DNA of 64,000 nt, taken from the NCBI GenBank assembly GCA_964195155.1, contig CAXMOP010000062.1:1-64000 (forward strand), written 5' to 3'. Below are positions 40,838 through 48,970 of the stretch, piece after piece. The stretch is from JACZST01 sp964195155 (lineage in GTDB: Bacteria; Actinomycetota; Acidimicrobiia; Spongiisociales; UBA5794). The position numbers and the translations under genes were made by a program. How positions within the stretch are numbered: the stretch's first letter is position 1; every line of letters starts with the position of its first letter. The notes under the pieces were generated by a model. The model worked only from the letters and a program-made list of their open reading frames with translations. It had not been told where the DNA came from and did not search any database.

Positions 40838-43543
40838 TTAACCGGTGTTGCGGAGGCCGGCGGCCAGCCCATTCATCGTCAACAGCAATGCCCGTGTCAG
40901 CTTGGGATCGGTTTCCCCGTCGCGGACCCTTCGTAGCAGCGCGACCTGCAGATAGCTGATCGGGTCGAGGTAGACGTCGCGCACGGACAGGGTTCGCTGC
41001 AGGATGGGATGACGTCCGACCAGATCCATGCCGGTGACCGCGACGATCTCCCCTTCTATCAACGAGTACTCGGCGCTAATCGTCGCGAACGGACCGCGAT
41101 GTTCGGATGGCACAAGTTCGGCATATCGTGCCGCGATCGTGAGATCGGTCTTAGCCAACGTCATCTCGACGTTGGACATGAACGTGCGAAAGAAGGGCCA
41201 GTGTTCATACATGTCGGTGATCAGCTCGGGGCCAAAGGCTTGGCGCGCAGCGACCAGTCCGGTGCCGACGCCAAACCAACCGGGCACGATCTGGCGCGAC
41301 TGGGTCCAGCCGAACACCCACGGAATCGCGCGAAGATTGGCGAGGTCGGATGTGCCACCTCCGGGACGGCGCGCCGGGCGCGAACCGATGTTGAGGGCGG
41401 CCAGCTCGTTGACCGGCGTCGAGGCCATGAAATATGGTTGGAGGTCCGGGTCGTCGAGGAGCGACCGGTACGCCTCATAGGCGGCGTCACTCAGGGCGGC
41501 CATCACCTGGTACCAGCGATCGAGCACGTCGGGAGGCTGACGCGACTCGCGGTGCAGCAGCGAAGCTTCTAGCGTGGCGCCGAGCGCCAATTCGAGATTG
41601 TCGCGGGCAAGGTCGGGCAGACCGTATTTGTCCGAAATCACCTCGCCTTGCTCGGTGATCTTGATGCGACCGTCCACCGTCCCCCACGGCTGAGCAAGGA
41701 TTGCTTCTGCGGCGGGCCCTCCACCCCGGCCCACGGTCCCGCCGCGGCCGTGGAAGATCCGGAGCTCGACCCCGTGGCGGGCGGCGACGTCGCGGAGCGC
41801 GCTCGACGCTGCATATAGCTCCCACTGTGACGTGGCGATGCCGGCATGCTTGTTGGAATCGGAGTAGCCGAGCATGACCTCTTGGAGGTTGTTTCGCAGA
41901 CTCACGATCTCGCGATACGGTCCGACGCCGAGCAAGTCGTCGAGGATTGCTGCACAGTTGCGCACGGCCTCGGTGGTCTCGAACAGCGGGGCGAATCCGA
42001 TCCTCGCCACTCCCTCTCGCGGGTCGATCAGGCCCGCCTCGCGGGCCAGCACGGCGGCTGCGAGAACGTCACTGGCACTGTCGGTCTCGGAGATGATGAA
42101 GGTCTCGATGGCGTGGGCGCCGAATCGGTCGAGTGCGTCCCGAACGGTTCGGAGGGTGAGTACGACTTCGTCGGTCGCCGCCGCCGGCGTCATCAGCGGT
42201 CGGTTCCTATCCAGCTCCTCGGCGAGTATGCGCCGTTTTGCCTCGGCGGATGCGGCCCGGTATTCCCCGTCCCCGATCCGATCGTAGAGCTCTGCGACGG
42301 AGTCGCGCAGCAACGAGGAGTGTTGGCGCACATCCATGGTGGCCATCGAGAAACCGAATGCGGCCGCGCGATGGACGAGTTGGGCTACCGACCCGCTTGC
42401 GATGAGCGCTCCGCGATCGCGCATCAAGGAGTCGTGGATCAATTCGAGGTCGGTGACCAGCTCGTCGGCGGTCACGTAGTCCACGCCGGGGCGGTGCGGT
42501 GTCTGATCGGCGAGACGAGCGCGTGTGTTGATGAGTCGCTGGTGGATGAACGCCAGTTTCTGCCGGTAGGGCTCACCCGCGGAGATCACGGCGAAACGTT
42601 TGTGGACAACTGGCAGAGACCGGGCATCAGAATCGAGCGAACTCGAGAGCTCTTTGGTGATACCAACGTTGCGATCCGACGGGCTGAGCTTCTCGGCGAG
42701 CTCTTCCACCGCGCCGATCAAGTTGGCGAGTCCATGATCGTGCATCATCTCCAGCACCCGCGTCGTCACTTCCGGCGTGACGGAGGGGTTGCCATCGCGG
42801 TCTCCACCCACCCACGAACCGAACCGCAGTGGAGCAGCTCCGGTGGGTAGGTCGACGCCGAGGCGATGCAGCTGGTGCCCGAGCTCGTCGTAGACCTCGG
42901 TGGTGGGGCCTGCGAATAGTTCGTCGAGGAAGTAGAGCGTGCTCCGCGCCTCATCGACCGGGGACGGGCGCTCTCGCCGCAACTCGTCGGTTTGCCATAT
43001 CAGGTCGATTACTTCGGCGATGCGGCGCTCGATGCGATGTTGCTCGGCTTCTGTGGTCGCCGCAGCCCTCGTTGGGAAGAGCGCGGCAATCTCGCGGGTC
43101 TTGGTCTGGATCGAGCGACGTGATGACTCAGTGGGATGGGCCGTGAAGACCGGCCGTACCTCGAGTCGGTCGACGACGTCGTTGATGGTCGATTGGGGCA
43201 CGTCCGCTTCGAGAATGCGATCGACGACACGCGCCAGTTCGTCATTGGCGCCCCAGCTGCCGATGCGATGCTGTTGCTCGGCCGTGTTGGCGAGCAAGAA
43301 GTAGGCACCGAATGCCCTGACCAGCTGGATGGTCGTGTCGAGGTCAAGGCCGGCAAGAAGCTCCTCCAACCTGGCGGAAGCCTCATCGTTGAAGGGCTCG
43401 ACTCCGCTGCGGATCTCCTTCGTGAGCGCACGCACCTCTTCGACCAGATCGAGGAGTGCGGGACCATGCTGGCGACGCAGGGTTTCGCCGAGGAGGTTTC
43501 CAAGAAACCGGATGTCGGCTCTGAGAGCAACGTCTGTGTCCAC
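40838..43543 (-). CDS. ppc: Phosphoenolpyruvate carboxylase
   Basis: 901 aa from GTG 43543 (GGAG AAGG site upstream), chosen over an upstream ATG because of the site. Makes oxaloacetate from PEP and bicarbonate. Catalytic signatures: VFTAHPTESSRRS, VGGDRDGNPSVT, MLGYSDSNKHAGIATS, FHGRGGTVGRGGGPA, GWTQSRQIVPGWFG and the C-terminal ...NTG. Full length. Together with PEP synthase and PFOR it lets carbon flow between pyruvate, PEP and oxaloacetate. Confidence 0.95.
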   Translation of the reverse strand: MDTDVALRADIRFLGNLLGETLRRQHGPALLDLVEEVRALTKEIRSGVEPFNDEASARLEELLAGLDLDTTIQLVRAFGAYFLLANTAEQQHRIGSWGANDELARVVDRILEADVPQSTINDVVDRLEVRPVFTAHPTESSRRSIQTKTREIAALFPTRAAATTEAEQHRIERRIAEVIDLIWQTDELRRERPSPVDEARSTLYFLDELFAGPTTEVYDELGHQLHRLGVDLPTGAAPLRFGSWVGGDRDGNPSVTPEVTTRVLEMMHDHGLANLIGAVEELAEKLSPSDRNVGITKELSSSLDSDARSLPVVHKRFAVISAGEPYRQKLAFIHQRLINTRARLADQTPHRPGVDYVTADELVTDLELIHDSLMRDRGALIASGSVAQLVHRAAAFGFSMATMDVRQHSSLLRDSVAELYDRIGDGEYRAASAEAKRRILAEELDRNRPLMTPAAATDEVVLTLRTVRDALDRFGAHAIETFIISETDSASDVLAAAVLAREAGLIDPREGVARIGFAPLFETTEAVRNCAAILDDLLGVGPYREIVSLRNNLQEVMLGYSDSNKHAGIATSQWELYAASSALRDVAARHGVELRIFHGRGGTVGRGGGPAAEAILAQPWGTVDGRIKITEQGEVISDKYGLPDLARDNLELALGATLEASLLHRESRQPPDVLDRWYQVMAALSDAAYEAYRSLLDDPDLQPYFMASTPVNELAALNIGSRPARRPGGGTSDLANLRAIPWVFGWTQSRQIVPGWFGVGTGLVAARQAFGPELITDMYEHWPFFRTFMSNVEMTLAKTDLTIAARYAELVPSEHRGPFATISAEYSLIEGEIVAVTGMDLVGRHPILQRTLSVRDVYLDPISYLQVALLRRVRDGETDPKLTRALLLTMNGLAAGLRNTG

Positions 43544-43857
43544 CTGTGGCCCTTCTCCAGCTCGTCTGGCAATCGACAATAGGCATCGGAATCGCACCGG
43601 GACTCATGGCAGCGGGGATGGGTCGGTGCTAGCCGCCGGACGGGCCCGCCGTAGCACGATGTCTGTGCCCCTCGAGCAGCTGGTGGGTTGATGAATTGCC
43701 AGGAAGCCGTCGAGCATGCGCTCTCGGTCTGAGCTGCCGGCCACGATGAGAATCCGGTCTTCGCGGCGCCAGCCGAGACACGCAACCGCGTAAAAAAAAT
43801 ACCCCCTTGACACAAAGAGGCTTCGGTATGGGCGGGTGGTCTGGTGCTGATTCGTCT
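43544..43857. other. Intergenic stretch with a possible minus-strand gene remnant
   Basis: The 314 bases between Ppc and the cyclase hold a terminator (43792-43820) and, on the minus strand from about 43800 to 43604, an open frame including VACLGWRREDRILIVAGSSD and FLAIHQPTS. It looks coding in composition, yet I recognise no family and it has no start or ribosome site. Possibly the tail of a lost gene. Confidence 0.35.
43792..43820 (-). terminator. Intrinsic terminator of the second cyclase gene
   Basis: On the minus strand an 8-base stem CCTCTTTG-TGT-CAAGGGGG (two G-T pairs) is followed by TATTTTTTTT. It begins 38 bases after the cyclase stop codon. The only classical hairpin plus T-run that I see in the window. 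Confidence 0.75.
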
Positions 43858-44835
43858 TCAATCCCACTCCACAGCGACGATCTGGTGAGTGTTGGACAGA
43901 CCCTTGAGCGCAACGACCTCGGGTTCAGCCATTCGGATTCCTTCTATCGAACCCACCAAGTCTCTTGTAGTCGACGAGATCATTATTTCACCAGCGTCAG
44001 CTACAGAGGCAACCCTGGCCGCCTTGTTGACGGTGAGCCCAAACAGATCATTTTCCGTGCGTATGACCTCACCGGTATGGATTCCGATCCGAACGAAAAA
44101 CGGCGAATTAGCCGAGGATTGTTGAATCTCGACCGCTGCTCTGAGGGCCGCCCGAGCAGATGCAAAGGCCAACATCGAACCGTCGCCAAGCAGTTTCACA
44201 ACGGTTCCTCCCTGCGAGGTAGTGATGTCCCGAATAGTTGATTCGTGCTCGCCGATAACTTCGGTCCAGGCACCATCTCCAACGGATTCTGCGAGTCGGG
44301 TCGAGTCCACAATGTCTGTGAAAACGAGGGTCATCGTTCCTTCCGAACCGGCGGCAGGGACCAGCTGTATCTCTTCGTCAAACACAGAAGCCACCAGATC
44401 GTCAAGAGTGGTGGTGAGGTCGACGCCGAATACTTGCCGGTTCGGTACCGGTATCGAGTTGTGCCATTGAATCACTTTCCACGCTCCGGCCTCGAGCCTG
44501 AACGTGGCTACGTGCCTGACTGGTGTCTTGGTCTCAGGAGTGGTCAGAGTTCCGAGCACCGTTGCCCAGCCAAAGGCCCCCTCCTCAAACGCTTCGACCT
44601 TCTGGATCTCCTCGGTCCATTGAGGCATGTCGTGCGATTGCGCCTCGAAAACGCCCAAGAACTCGTTTGGCCCGGTCCACCATTCGTCGGGAGCAAAGCC
44701 GAGAACACGCAGAGTCGAATCGTCCGAGAACAGGTTCGACATTGTTTCTGCGTCGCCCGCCTGCCACGCCATCAAAACTCGCCGTGAAACAGCCTGAATT
44801 TCTGGAGAAGGTATCGCAACCATCGATTCGACCAT
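43858..44835 (-). CDS. Adenylate cyclase with SnoaL-like N-terminal domain
   Basis: 325 aa. Residues ~10-135 are a SnoaL/NTF2-type alpha-beta barrel (AWQAGDAETMSNLFSDDSTLRV, FRLEAGAWKVIQWH). Residues ~165-320 are a class III cyclase domain with both metal Asp (LVFTDIVDS, KLLGDGSMLAF), the substrate Lys (VVKLLGDG), RIGIHTGEV and NKAARVAS. Unlike the cyclase at 262-1080 it looks fully active. SnoaL could bind a hydrophobic ligand that gates activity. Cytosolic. Confidence 0.9.
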   Translation of the reverse strand: MVESMVAIPSPEIQAVSRRVLMAWQAGDAETMSNLFSDDSTLRVLGFAPDEWWTGPNEFLGVFEAQSHDMPQWTEEIQKVEAFEEGAFGWATVLGTLTTPETKTPVRHVATFRLEAGAWKVIQWHNSIPVPNRQVFGVDLTTTLDDLVASVFDEEIQLVPAAGSEGTMTLVFTDIVDSTRLAESVGDGAWTEVIGEHESTIRDITTSQGGTVVKLLGDGSMLAFASARAALRAAVEIQQSSANSPFFVRIGIHTGEVIRTENDLFGLTVNKAARVASVADAGEIMISSTTRDLVGSIEGIRMAEPEVVALKGLSNTHQIVAVEWD

Positions 44836-44958
44836 AGCGAAACGCCCTTGGTCGCTATCAGCCGAGATCGCGGAGCTCGAAATCGGCCGGCAGGTTCTCT
44901 AGGAATGACCACATCCTCTCTGTCGTCTGTCGGTCATTCGGGGCCGGGTCTGGTGCTT

Positions 44959-44972
44959 GGGGCGGTTTCCCC
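44959..44972 (+). promoter_or_regulatory. GGGG-CCCC hairpin at the Bpa ribosome site
   Basis: GGGG-CGGTTT-CCCC ends three bases before the Bpa ATG. It occupies the place where an SD should be, and it also has the GGG-N8-CCC spacing of the boxes discussed elsewhere. It could mask the start or just be chance. Confidence 0.3.
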
Positions 44973-44975
44973 ACC

Positions 44976-45389
44976 ATGACCATCGCCCAGTTTCCCAATG
45001 CAACCGCCGGAATTGCCCGTCCCGGCAAGCTGATGCGGATCACCTCGGTGGCCAAGGCCATGCTCGAAGAAGCACGGACGACGCCGTGTGATTCGGCGGG
45101 TTGTGAGAAGTTCCGCCGGATATACGAGCGGACGATCAACGAGCTCGACGGGGTGATCTCTTCGGAGCTGCACGCCGAACTGACCAAGCTCGCCGTGCGG
45201 TTCGACGATCCCGTGCCCTCTCCCTCCGCACTGCGGATCGCCCAAGCGGAGCTGGTTGGCTGGCTCGACGGGCTGATGAACGGCATCGTCGTTGCGGTGC
45301 AGAGCCAGTACATGGAGGCCCAGGCTCAGGCCGACGCCATCCAGGAGACCGTCGAGGACGATCGGCTGATGCCGGGACAGTACCTGTAG
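44976..45389 (+). CDS. bpa: Bacterial proteasome activator Bpa/PafE
   Basis: 137 aa. Four-helix family (DUF2587): PGKLMRITSVAKAMLEEAR, ARTTPCDSAGCEKFRRIYERTINEL, LGDGL-like SALRIAQAELVGWLDGLMNGIVVAVQSQY. The C-terminus is GQYL, the conserved motif that opens the 20S proteasome gate without ATP. A strong actinobacterial marker. No proteasome genes are in this window, so it acts at a distance. Confidence 0.92.
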   Translation: MTIAQFPNATAGIARPGKLMRITSVAKAMLEEARTTPCDSAGCEKFRRIYERTINELDGVISSELHAELTKLAVRFDDPVPSPSALRIAQAELVGWLDGLMNGIVVAVQSQYMEAQAQADAIQETVEDDRLMPGQYL

Positions 45390-45413
45390 CGATCAGCGCT
45401 ACCGGTAGCCATC

Positions 45414-45429
45414 AGGGCCGGAAGTCCCT
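45414..45429 (+). promoter_or_regulatory. DosR-like box candidate upstream of PPOX gene
   Basis: AGGGCCGGAAGTCCCT, 35 bases before the PPOX start. Right half AAGTCCC equals the half-site of the mycobacterial DosR box (GGGACTWWAGTCCC). Shares AGGGYC-N4-GNCYCT with other copies in the window. Confidence 0.5.
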
Positions 45430-45463
45430 GGGCGCGGGTCGTGGTGCCGCGTACCGTGAGTCC

Positions 45464-45961
45464 ATGGAACCCCTGCCGGAAGCCCAGATCAACCAGATGC
45501 TCGACCTGGCTCGGTTTGCCCACATCGCGGTCGTCTCGGACGGGGACCCCTATGTCGGGCCGCTGTCCTTCGTCCGCCACGAGAACGCTCTCTACTTCAG
45601 AACGGTCGAGGGTGAGCGGGTCGAGGCGCTTCGTCGGCATCCCCGTGCTGCGGTGTCGATCGTCGAATTCGACGACGCGACCGGGTCATGGGAGTCGGTG
45701 CTGGTGCGCGGCGAGGTTGCTTTTCCCGAGAACGACGCGACCGACCACGCCATCGTCGTGCTCTTTCTTCAGAAGTACCGCGACTACCACGCAGAGCTCG
45801 GTTCGGGTCCGAGGCTCGACGGGGAAAGCGCCATGGGTTGGATCGGCAGCCCGGAGATTGCCGGTGACGATGCGGTGATGTTCAGCCTGGACATGCGCGA
45901 GATCACCGGGCGAACCTCGGGCCGCTGGATGACCCCGGGCACGCGGCCCGGTCGTCTCTGA
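45464..45961 (+). CDS. Pyridoxamine 5'-phosphate oxidase-family protein (nitroimidazole resistance type)
   Basis: 165 aa split barrel: LARFAHIAVVSDGDPYVGPLSFVRHENALYFRT, VEALRRHPRAAVSIVEFDD, ESVLVRGEVAF. Similar to NimA-like/PPOX proteins that bind FMN, heme or F420. Lies immediately before the convergent kinase gene, and has a DosR-like box in its promoter. Confidence 0.82.
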   Translation: MEPLPEAQINQMLDLARFAHIAVVSDGDPYVGPLSFVRHENALYFRTVEGERVEALRRHPRAAVSIVEFDDATGSWESVLVRGEVAFPENDATDHAIVVLFLQKYRDYHAELGSGPRLDGESAMGWIGSPEIAGDDAVMFSLDMREITGRTSGRWMTPGTRPGRL

Positions 45962-45967
45962 ACCCAC

Positions 45968-47083
45968 TCAGAGCGGTACCGTCATGGTGACTCGCGTGCC
46001 CTCGCCCGGCGCAGTCATGATTCGCAGGGTGCCTCCGGCGCGATCGGTTCTCGACCCCATGCTCGACAGACCGAGACCGGGTTCCTCTGAAGCCAGATCG
46101 AACCCGATGCCGTCGTCGGTCACTTCGATCGCAATAGCCAGCTCGCCCGCGGAGATCGCAACCTTCACCGTTTCGGCGCTGCCGTGGCGCAATGCATTGC
46201 TCAGCGCCTCGCGCACCAGTTGCAGGACATCGTCGATGGTCGATTCGGTGATCCCGGCAAAGACACCGCTGTAGGCAACGTCGATGTCGGCACCGTGTGC
46301 CGAGCCGAGACGAGTAACCAGGTCGTCGATCTCGGCGCTCAGGTCGCGTTGCTCAGAGGGAGGGCGCCGCAGCTCGAAGATCAGTTCTCGCAAGCTCTTA
46401 ATGGTCGCGTCGAGGCGTTCCGCGTGATCGCGCAGCGTTGCCTGAATCGCTTCGTCGTCGCTGCGCTGTGCGGTTGCCTGCAGTTCGAGACCCATCGCGA
46501 AGAGCTCTTGGATGATGGCGTCGTGGATGTCACGGGCAATGCGCTCTCGGTCTTCGACCACGGCCAGGCGACGAAGTCTTGACTGCAGGCGAATGCTGAG
46601 GACGGCCGAACCGGCGATGTCGGCAAGCGCCTCGACGAGCGACTGGTCGGTTTCGGTGAAGCCGTCCGGCTTGTTCGTGAGGTAGAGGTTGCCAAAAAGT
46701 CGGTCGCCTGCTCGAACCGGGACGCCAAGGAAGGTGTCCATCGCGGGATGATGGTCGGGGAAGCCGACGGCGGCTGGATGCGAGCCGATGTCGTCGAGAA
46801 GAAAGGATCGTCCCTCTCTGCTGATCAGTCCGAGGACACCGAGACCCACCGGCAGTGCGCCGATCTTCGCTGCGATGTCCTCGTCGATGCCCCGGTGCGA
46901 AAACTCAACAAGGCTGCCGTGTTCACCGAGCACACCGAGCGCCCCGAATGTGGCGCCGGTGAGCTCCATTGCCGCGGCCACGGTGGCGTCGAGCAGTTCC
47001 TCGAGGTCGGTCTTGCTGGCAACCGCCGCGGCGCCACGGACCAGGTTCTGCAACCGCTCGGCACCAGGTTCTATCCCGCTCAT
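45968..47083 (-). CDS. DosS/DevS-like GAF sensor histidine kinase
   Basis: 371 aa. GAF domain (~20-165) containing GFPDHHPAMDTFLGVPVRAG, and FGNLYLTNKPDGF; HisKA_3 helix with RERIARDIHDAIIQELF (phospho-His187); HATPase_c with NALRHGS and DDGIGFD, GLGLSSM. DosS/DosT of mycobacteria have two GAFs and a heme His in the first; the HHPxM part here matches, as I recall, that region, so heme binding is possible. Divergent from the response regulator; cytosolic kinase. Confidence 0.85.
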   Translation of the reverse strand: MSGIEPGAERLQNLVRGAAAVASKTDLEELLDATVAAAMELTGATFGALGVLGEHGSLVEFSHRGIDEDIAAKIGALPVGLGVLGLISREGRSFLLDDIGSHPAAVGFPDHHPAMDTFLGVPVRAGDRLFGNLYLTNKPDGFTETDQSLVEALADIAGSAVLSIRLQSRLRRLAVVEDRERIARDIHDAIIQELFAMGLELQATAQRSDDEAIQATLRDHAERLDATIKSLRELIFELRRPPSEQRDLSAEIDDLVTRLGSAHGADIDVAYSGVFAGITESTIDDVLQLVREALSNALRHGSAETVKVAISAGELAIAIEVTDDGIGFDLASEEPGLGLSSMGSRTDRAGGTLRIMTAPGEGTRVTMTVPL

Positions 47084-47109
47084 GGAGCGAGCCTAGGAGG
47101 AGGCGCGTC

Positions 47110-47127
47110 CAGGGTCGTTTGACCCTG
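47110..47127. promoter_or_regulatory. Perfect 18-bp palindrome between sensor kinase and regulator genes
   Basis: CAGGGTC-GTTT-GACCCTG: two 7-base arms around 4 bases. It is 26 bases before the kinase start (minus) and 34 before the regulator start (plus). Its GGG-N8-CCC layout is that of the DosR box. Probable autoregulatory operator of the response regulator. Confidence 0.7.
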
Positions 47128-47161
47128 CCAACCACACCCCGGCCTGCGGTACGGTGCTGGC

Positions 47162-47854
47162 ATGCCGTTGGATGAGAAGACCGCGATCCGGGTCCTCCTG
47201 GTCGACGACCATGAGGTCGTGCGACGCGGCCTTCGCGCCCTGCTCGACGCCCAGGACGGGATCGAGGTCGTCGGGGAGGCGGGTTCGGTGAAGGAGGCAG
47301 TGCGCCAGGTGGGGTTCAATTCACCCGACGTCGTGATGATGGACGTGAGGCTCCCCGACGGCTCTGGTGTCGAGGCGACCAGGAGGATTCGGCAACGGTT
47401 CCCCGATGTCGCCGTGTTGATCCTCAGTTCGTTCGCTGATCAGGAGGCGCTGGTGTCTTCGATCGAGGCGGGGGCTTCGGGGTATCTGCTCAAGCGGGTC
47501 GACACCGAAGCCATCGTGGATGCGGTCCGTGCAGTCGGAGCCGGCGAATCGCTGCTCGATCCTGCAATGACCGAGCAGCTGTTCAACAAAGTCCGTGACG
47601 CCGATCGCGACGATGAGCTCATCGCTCGCTTGTCCGGTCAAGAGCGGCGAATCCTGAAGCGACTCGCTGAGGGGAAAACTAACCGCGAGATTGCCGCCGA
47701 GATGTTCCTTGCCGAAAAGACCGTAAAGAACTACGTCTCCAATCTCCTGGCCAAGATGGGCATGTCGCGCCGGAGCGAGGCCGCGGCGTATGCGGCGCGC
47801 GTCGAGGAACAGCGCAAACACCAGTACCCGCCCGAAGAATGGGAAAAGGTCTGA
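47162..47854 (+). CDS. devR: DosR/DevR-type (NarL family) response regulator
   Basis: 230 aa. Receiver domain with Asp61 (MMDVRLPDGSG), Lys111 (GYLLKR), then a LuxR/NarL HTH (~155-215). The recognition helix AEKTVKNYVSNLLAKMGM has the Lys186, Lys189 and Asn190 corresponding to the DNA-contact residues Lys179, Lys182, Asn183 of M. tuberculosis DosR. GASGYLLK, GAGESLLD and EKTVKNYVS are almost those of DosR. Likely switches genes under low O2, NO or redox stress. Confidence 0.88.
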   Translation: MPLDEKTAIRVLLVDDHEVVRRGLRALLDAQDGIEVVGEAGSVKEAVRQVGFNSPDVVMMDVRLPDGSGVEATRRIRQRFPDVAVLILSSFADQEALVSSIEAGASGYLLKRVDTEAIVDAVRAVGAGESLLDPAMTEQLFNKVRDADRDDELIARLSGQERRILKRLAEGKTNREIAAEMFLAEKTVKNYVSNLLAKMGMSRRSEAAAYAARVEEQRKHQYPPEEWEKV

Positions 47855-47965
47855 GCCGGTGGCCCTGGGGCCTCCAGCGGGCCGTCGTTGGTCGGGAGGA
47901 ACCGAGTCACCGCAACACTACGAGCGCGCGGAGGCCCGTCGCACTCGTCATTGTTCAGCACCCTC

Positions 47966-48970
47966 CTACTGGGCCGTGTAGTTGACCAGCATCTGCATGT
48001 AGTTGGCGCGTACGAACGACTCGGCATTCGGCGCGGCGCGGTGGCTCATGGACCCGCGGAGCTGCTCGATCGATTCGTATTCGTGCTCGTCGAGCCATTG
48101 ACTCATCTCGTCGAGCACCGTGGTGACGTGCTCCGGCCCGTATTTGAGGAGCGCCGACGTCATCATCACCACGTCCGCTCCCACGAGGCAGGCCTTCAGT
48201 ACGTCGTCGGCTCCGTGGGCGCCGCTGGTCACCGCCAGGTCGCAGGTGAGGAAGTCGGACAGGACGGCTACCCACCGGGTGGGCAGGCGCATATCGTCGG
48301 GCTCACTGAGCTGCAGGTTTGGCACCACCCGGAGCTCCTCGAGGTCGATGTCGGGCTGATAGAACCGGTTGAACAGGACCAGGCCGTCGGCACCGGCTTC
48401 GACGAGGCGGCCGGCCATGTTGGCCATTGAGGAGAAGTACGGCCCGATCTTCACCGCCAGCGGCAGCGACACCTGTTCGCGCACCGCCGCCACCATGTCG
48501 GTGTACCGGTTCTCGACATCGGCTCCGGTGGCACCGGAGTCGGTCGGAATCAGGAACACGTTGAGCTCGATGGCGTCGGCACCTGCGTTGGCGAGCTGCT
48601 CGGCGTAGCGCACCCAGCCCCCGGCGGTGGTCCCGTTGAGCGAGGCGATGACCGGCACCGACAGCGCCTCCTTGGCATCGGCCACGAGACGGAGCGCCGC
48701 CTCGACGGCGATGTTGTGGGCGCCCACGTCGGGGCGGTAGCCACCGAGCGCCTCTGCGAACGACTCGGCCCCGAATTCGACGAGCCGCTGCAACTCCATG
48801 CCCTCATGCTCGACCTGCTCCTCGAACAGCGAAGGCAGCACCACGGCCCCGATACCGGCATCCTCCAAACGCCGCAGGCTGTCGATCTTCCCCGTCAACG
48901 GTGATGATGAGGCCACCACCGGGTTGCGCAACAGCTGCCCGAGATACGTGGTTTCCATCGATGCGCTCAT
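47966..48970 (-). CDS. Dihydroorotate dehydrogenase-like flavoprotein, PFOR partner
   Basis: 334 aa TIM barrel: TTYLGQLLRNPVVASSSPLT, IASLNGTTAGGWVRYA, AIELNVFLIPTD, LAVKIGPYFSSM, ADGLVLFNRFYQPDID, VTSGAHGADDVLKACLVGADVVMMTSALLKYG. This PyrD-like type is found next to PFOR genes; it lacks the pyrimidine context and probably has another role. ATGA-type 4-base overlap with PFOR, so coupled. Confidence 0.85.
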   Translation of the reverse strand: MSASMETTYLGQLLRNPVVASSSPLTGKIDSLRRLEDAGIGAVVLPSLFEEQVEHEGMELQRLVEFGAESFAEALGGYRPDVGAHNIAVEAALRLVADAKEALSVPVIASLNGTTAGGWVRYAEQLANAGADAIELNVFLIPTDSGATGADVENRYTDMVAAVREQVSLPLAVKIGPYFSSMANMAGRLVEAGADGLVLFNRFYQPDIDLEELRVVPNLQLSEPDDMRLPTRWVAVLSDFLTCDLAVTSGAHGADDVLKACLVGADVVMMTSALLKYGPEHVTTVLDEMSQWLDEHEYESIEQLRGSMSHRAAPNAESFVRANYMQMLVNYTAQ

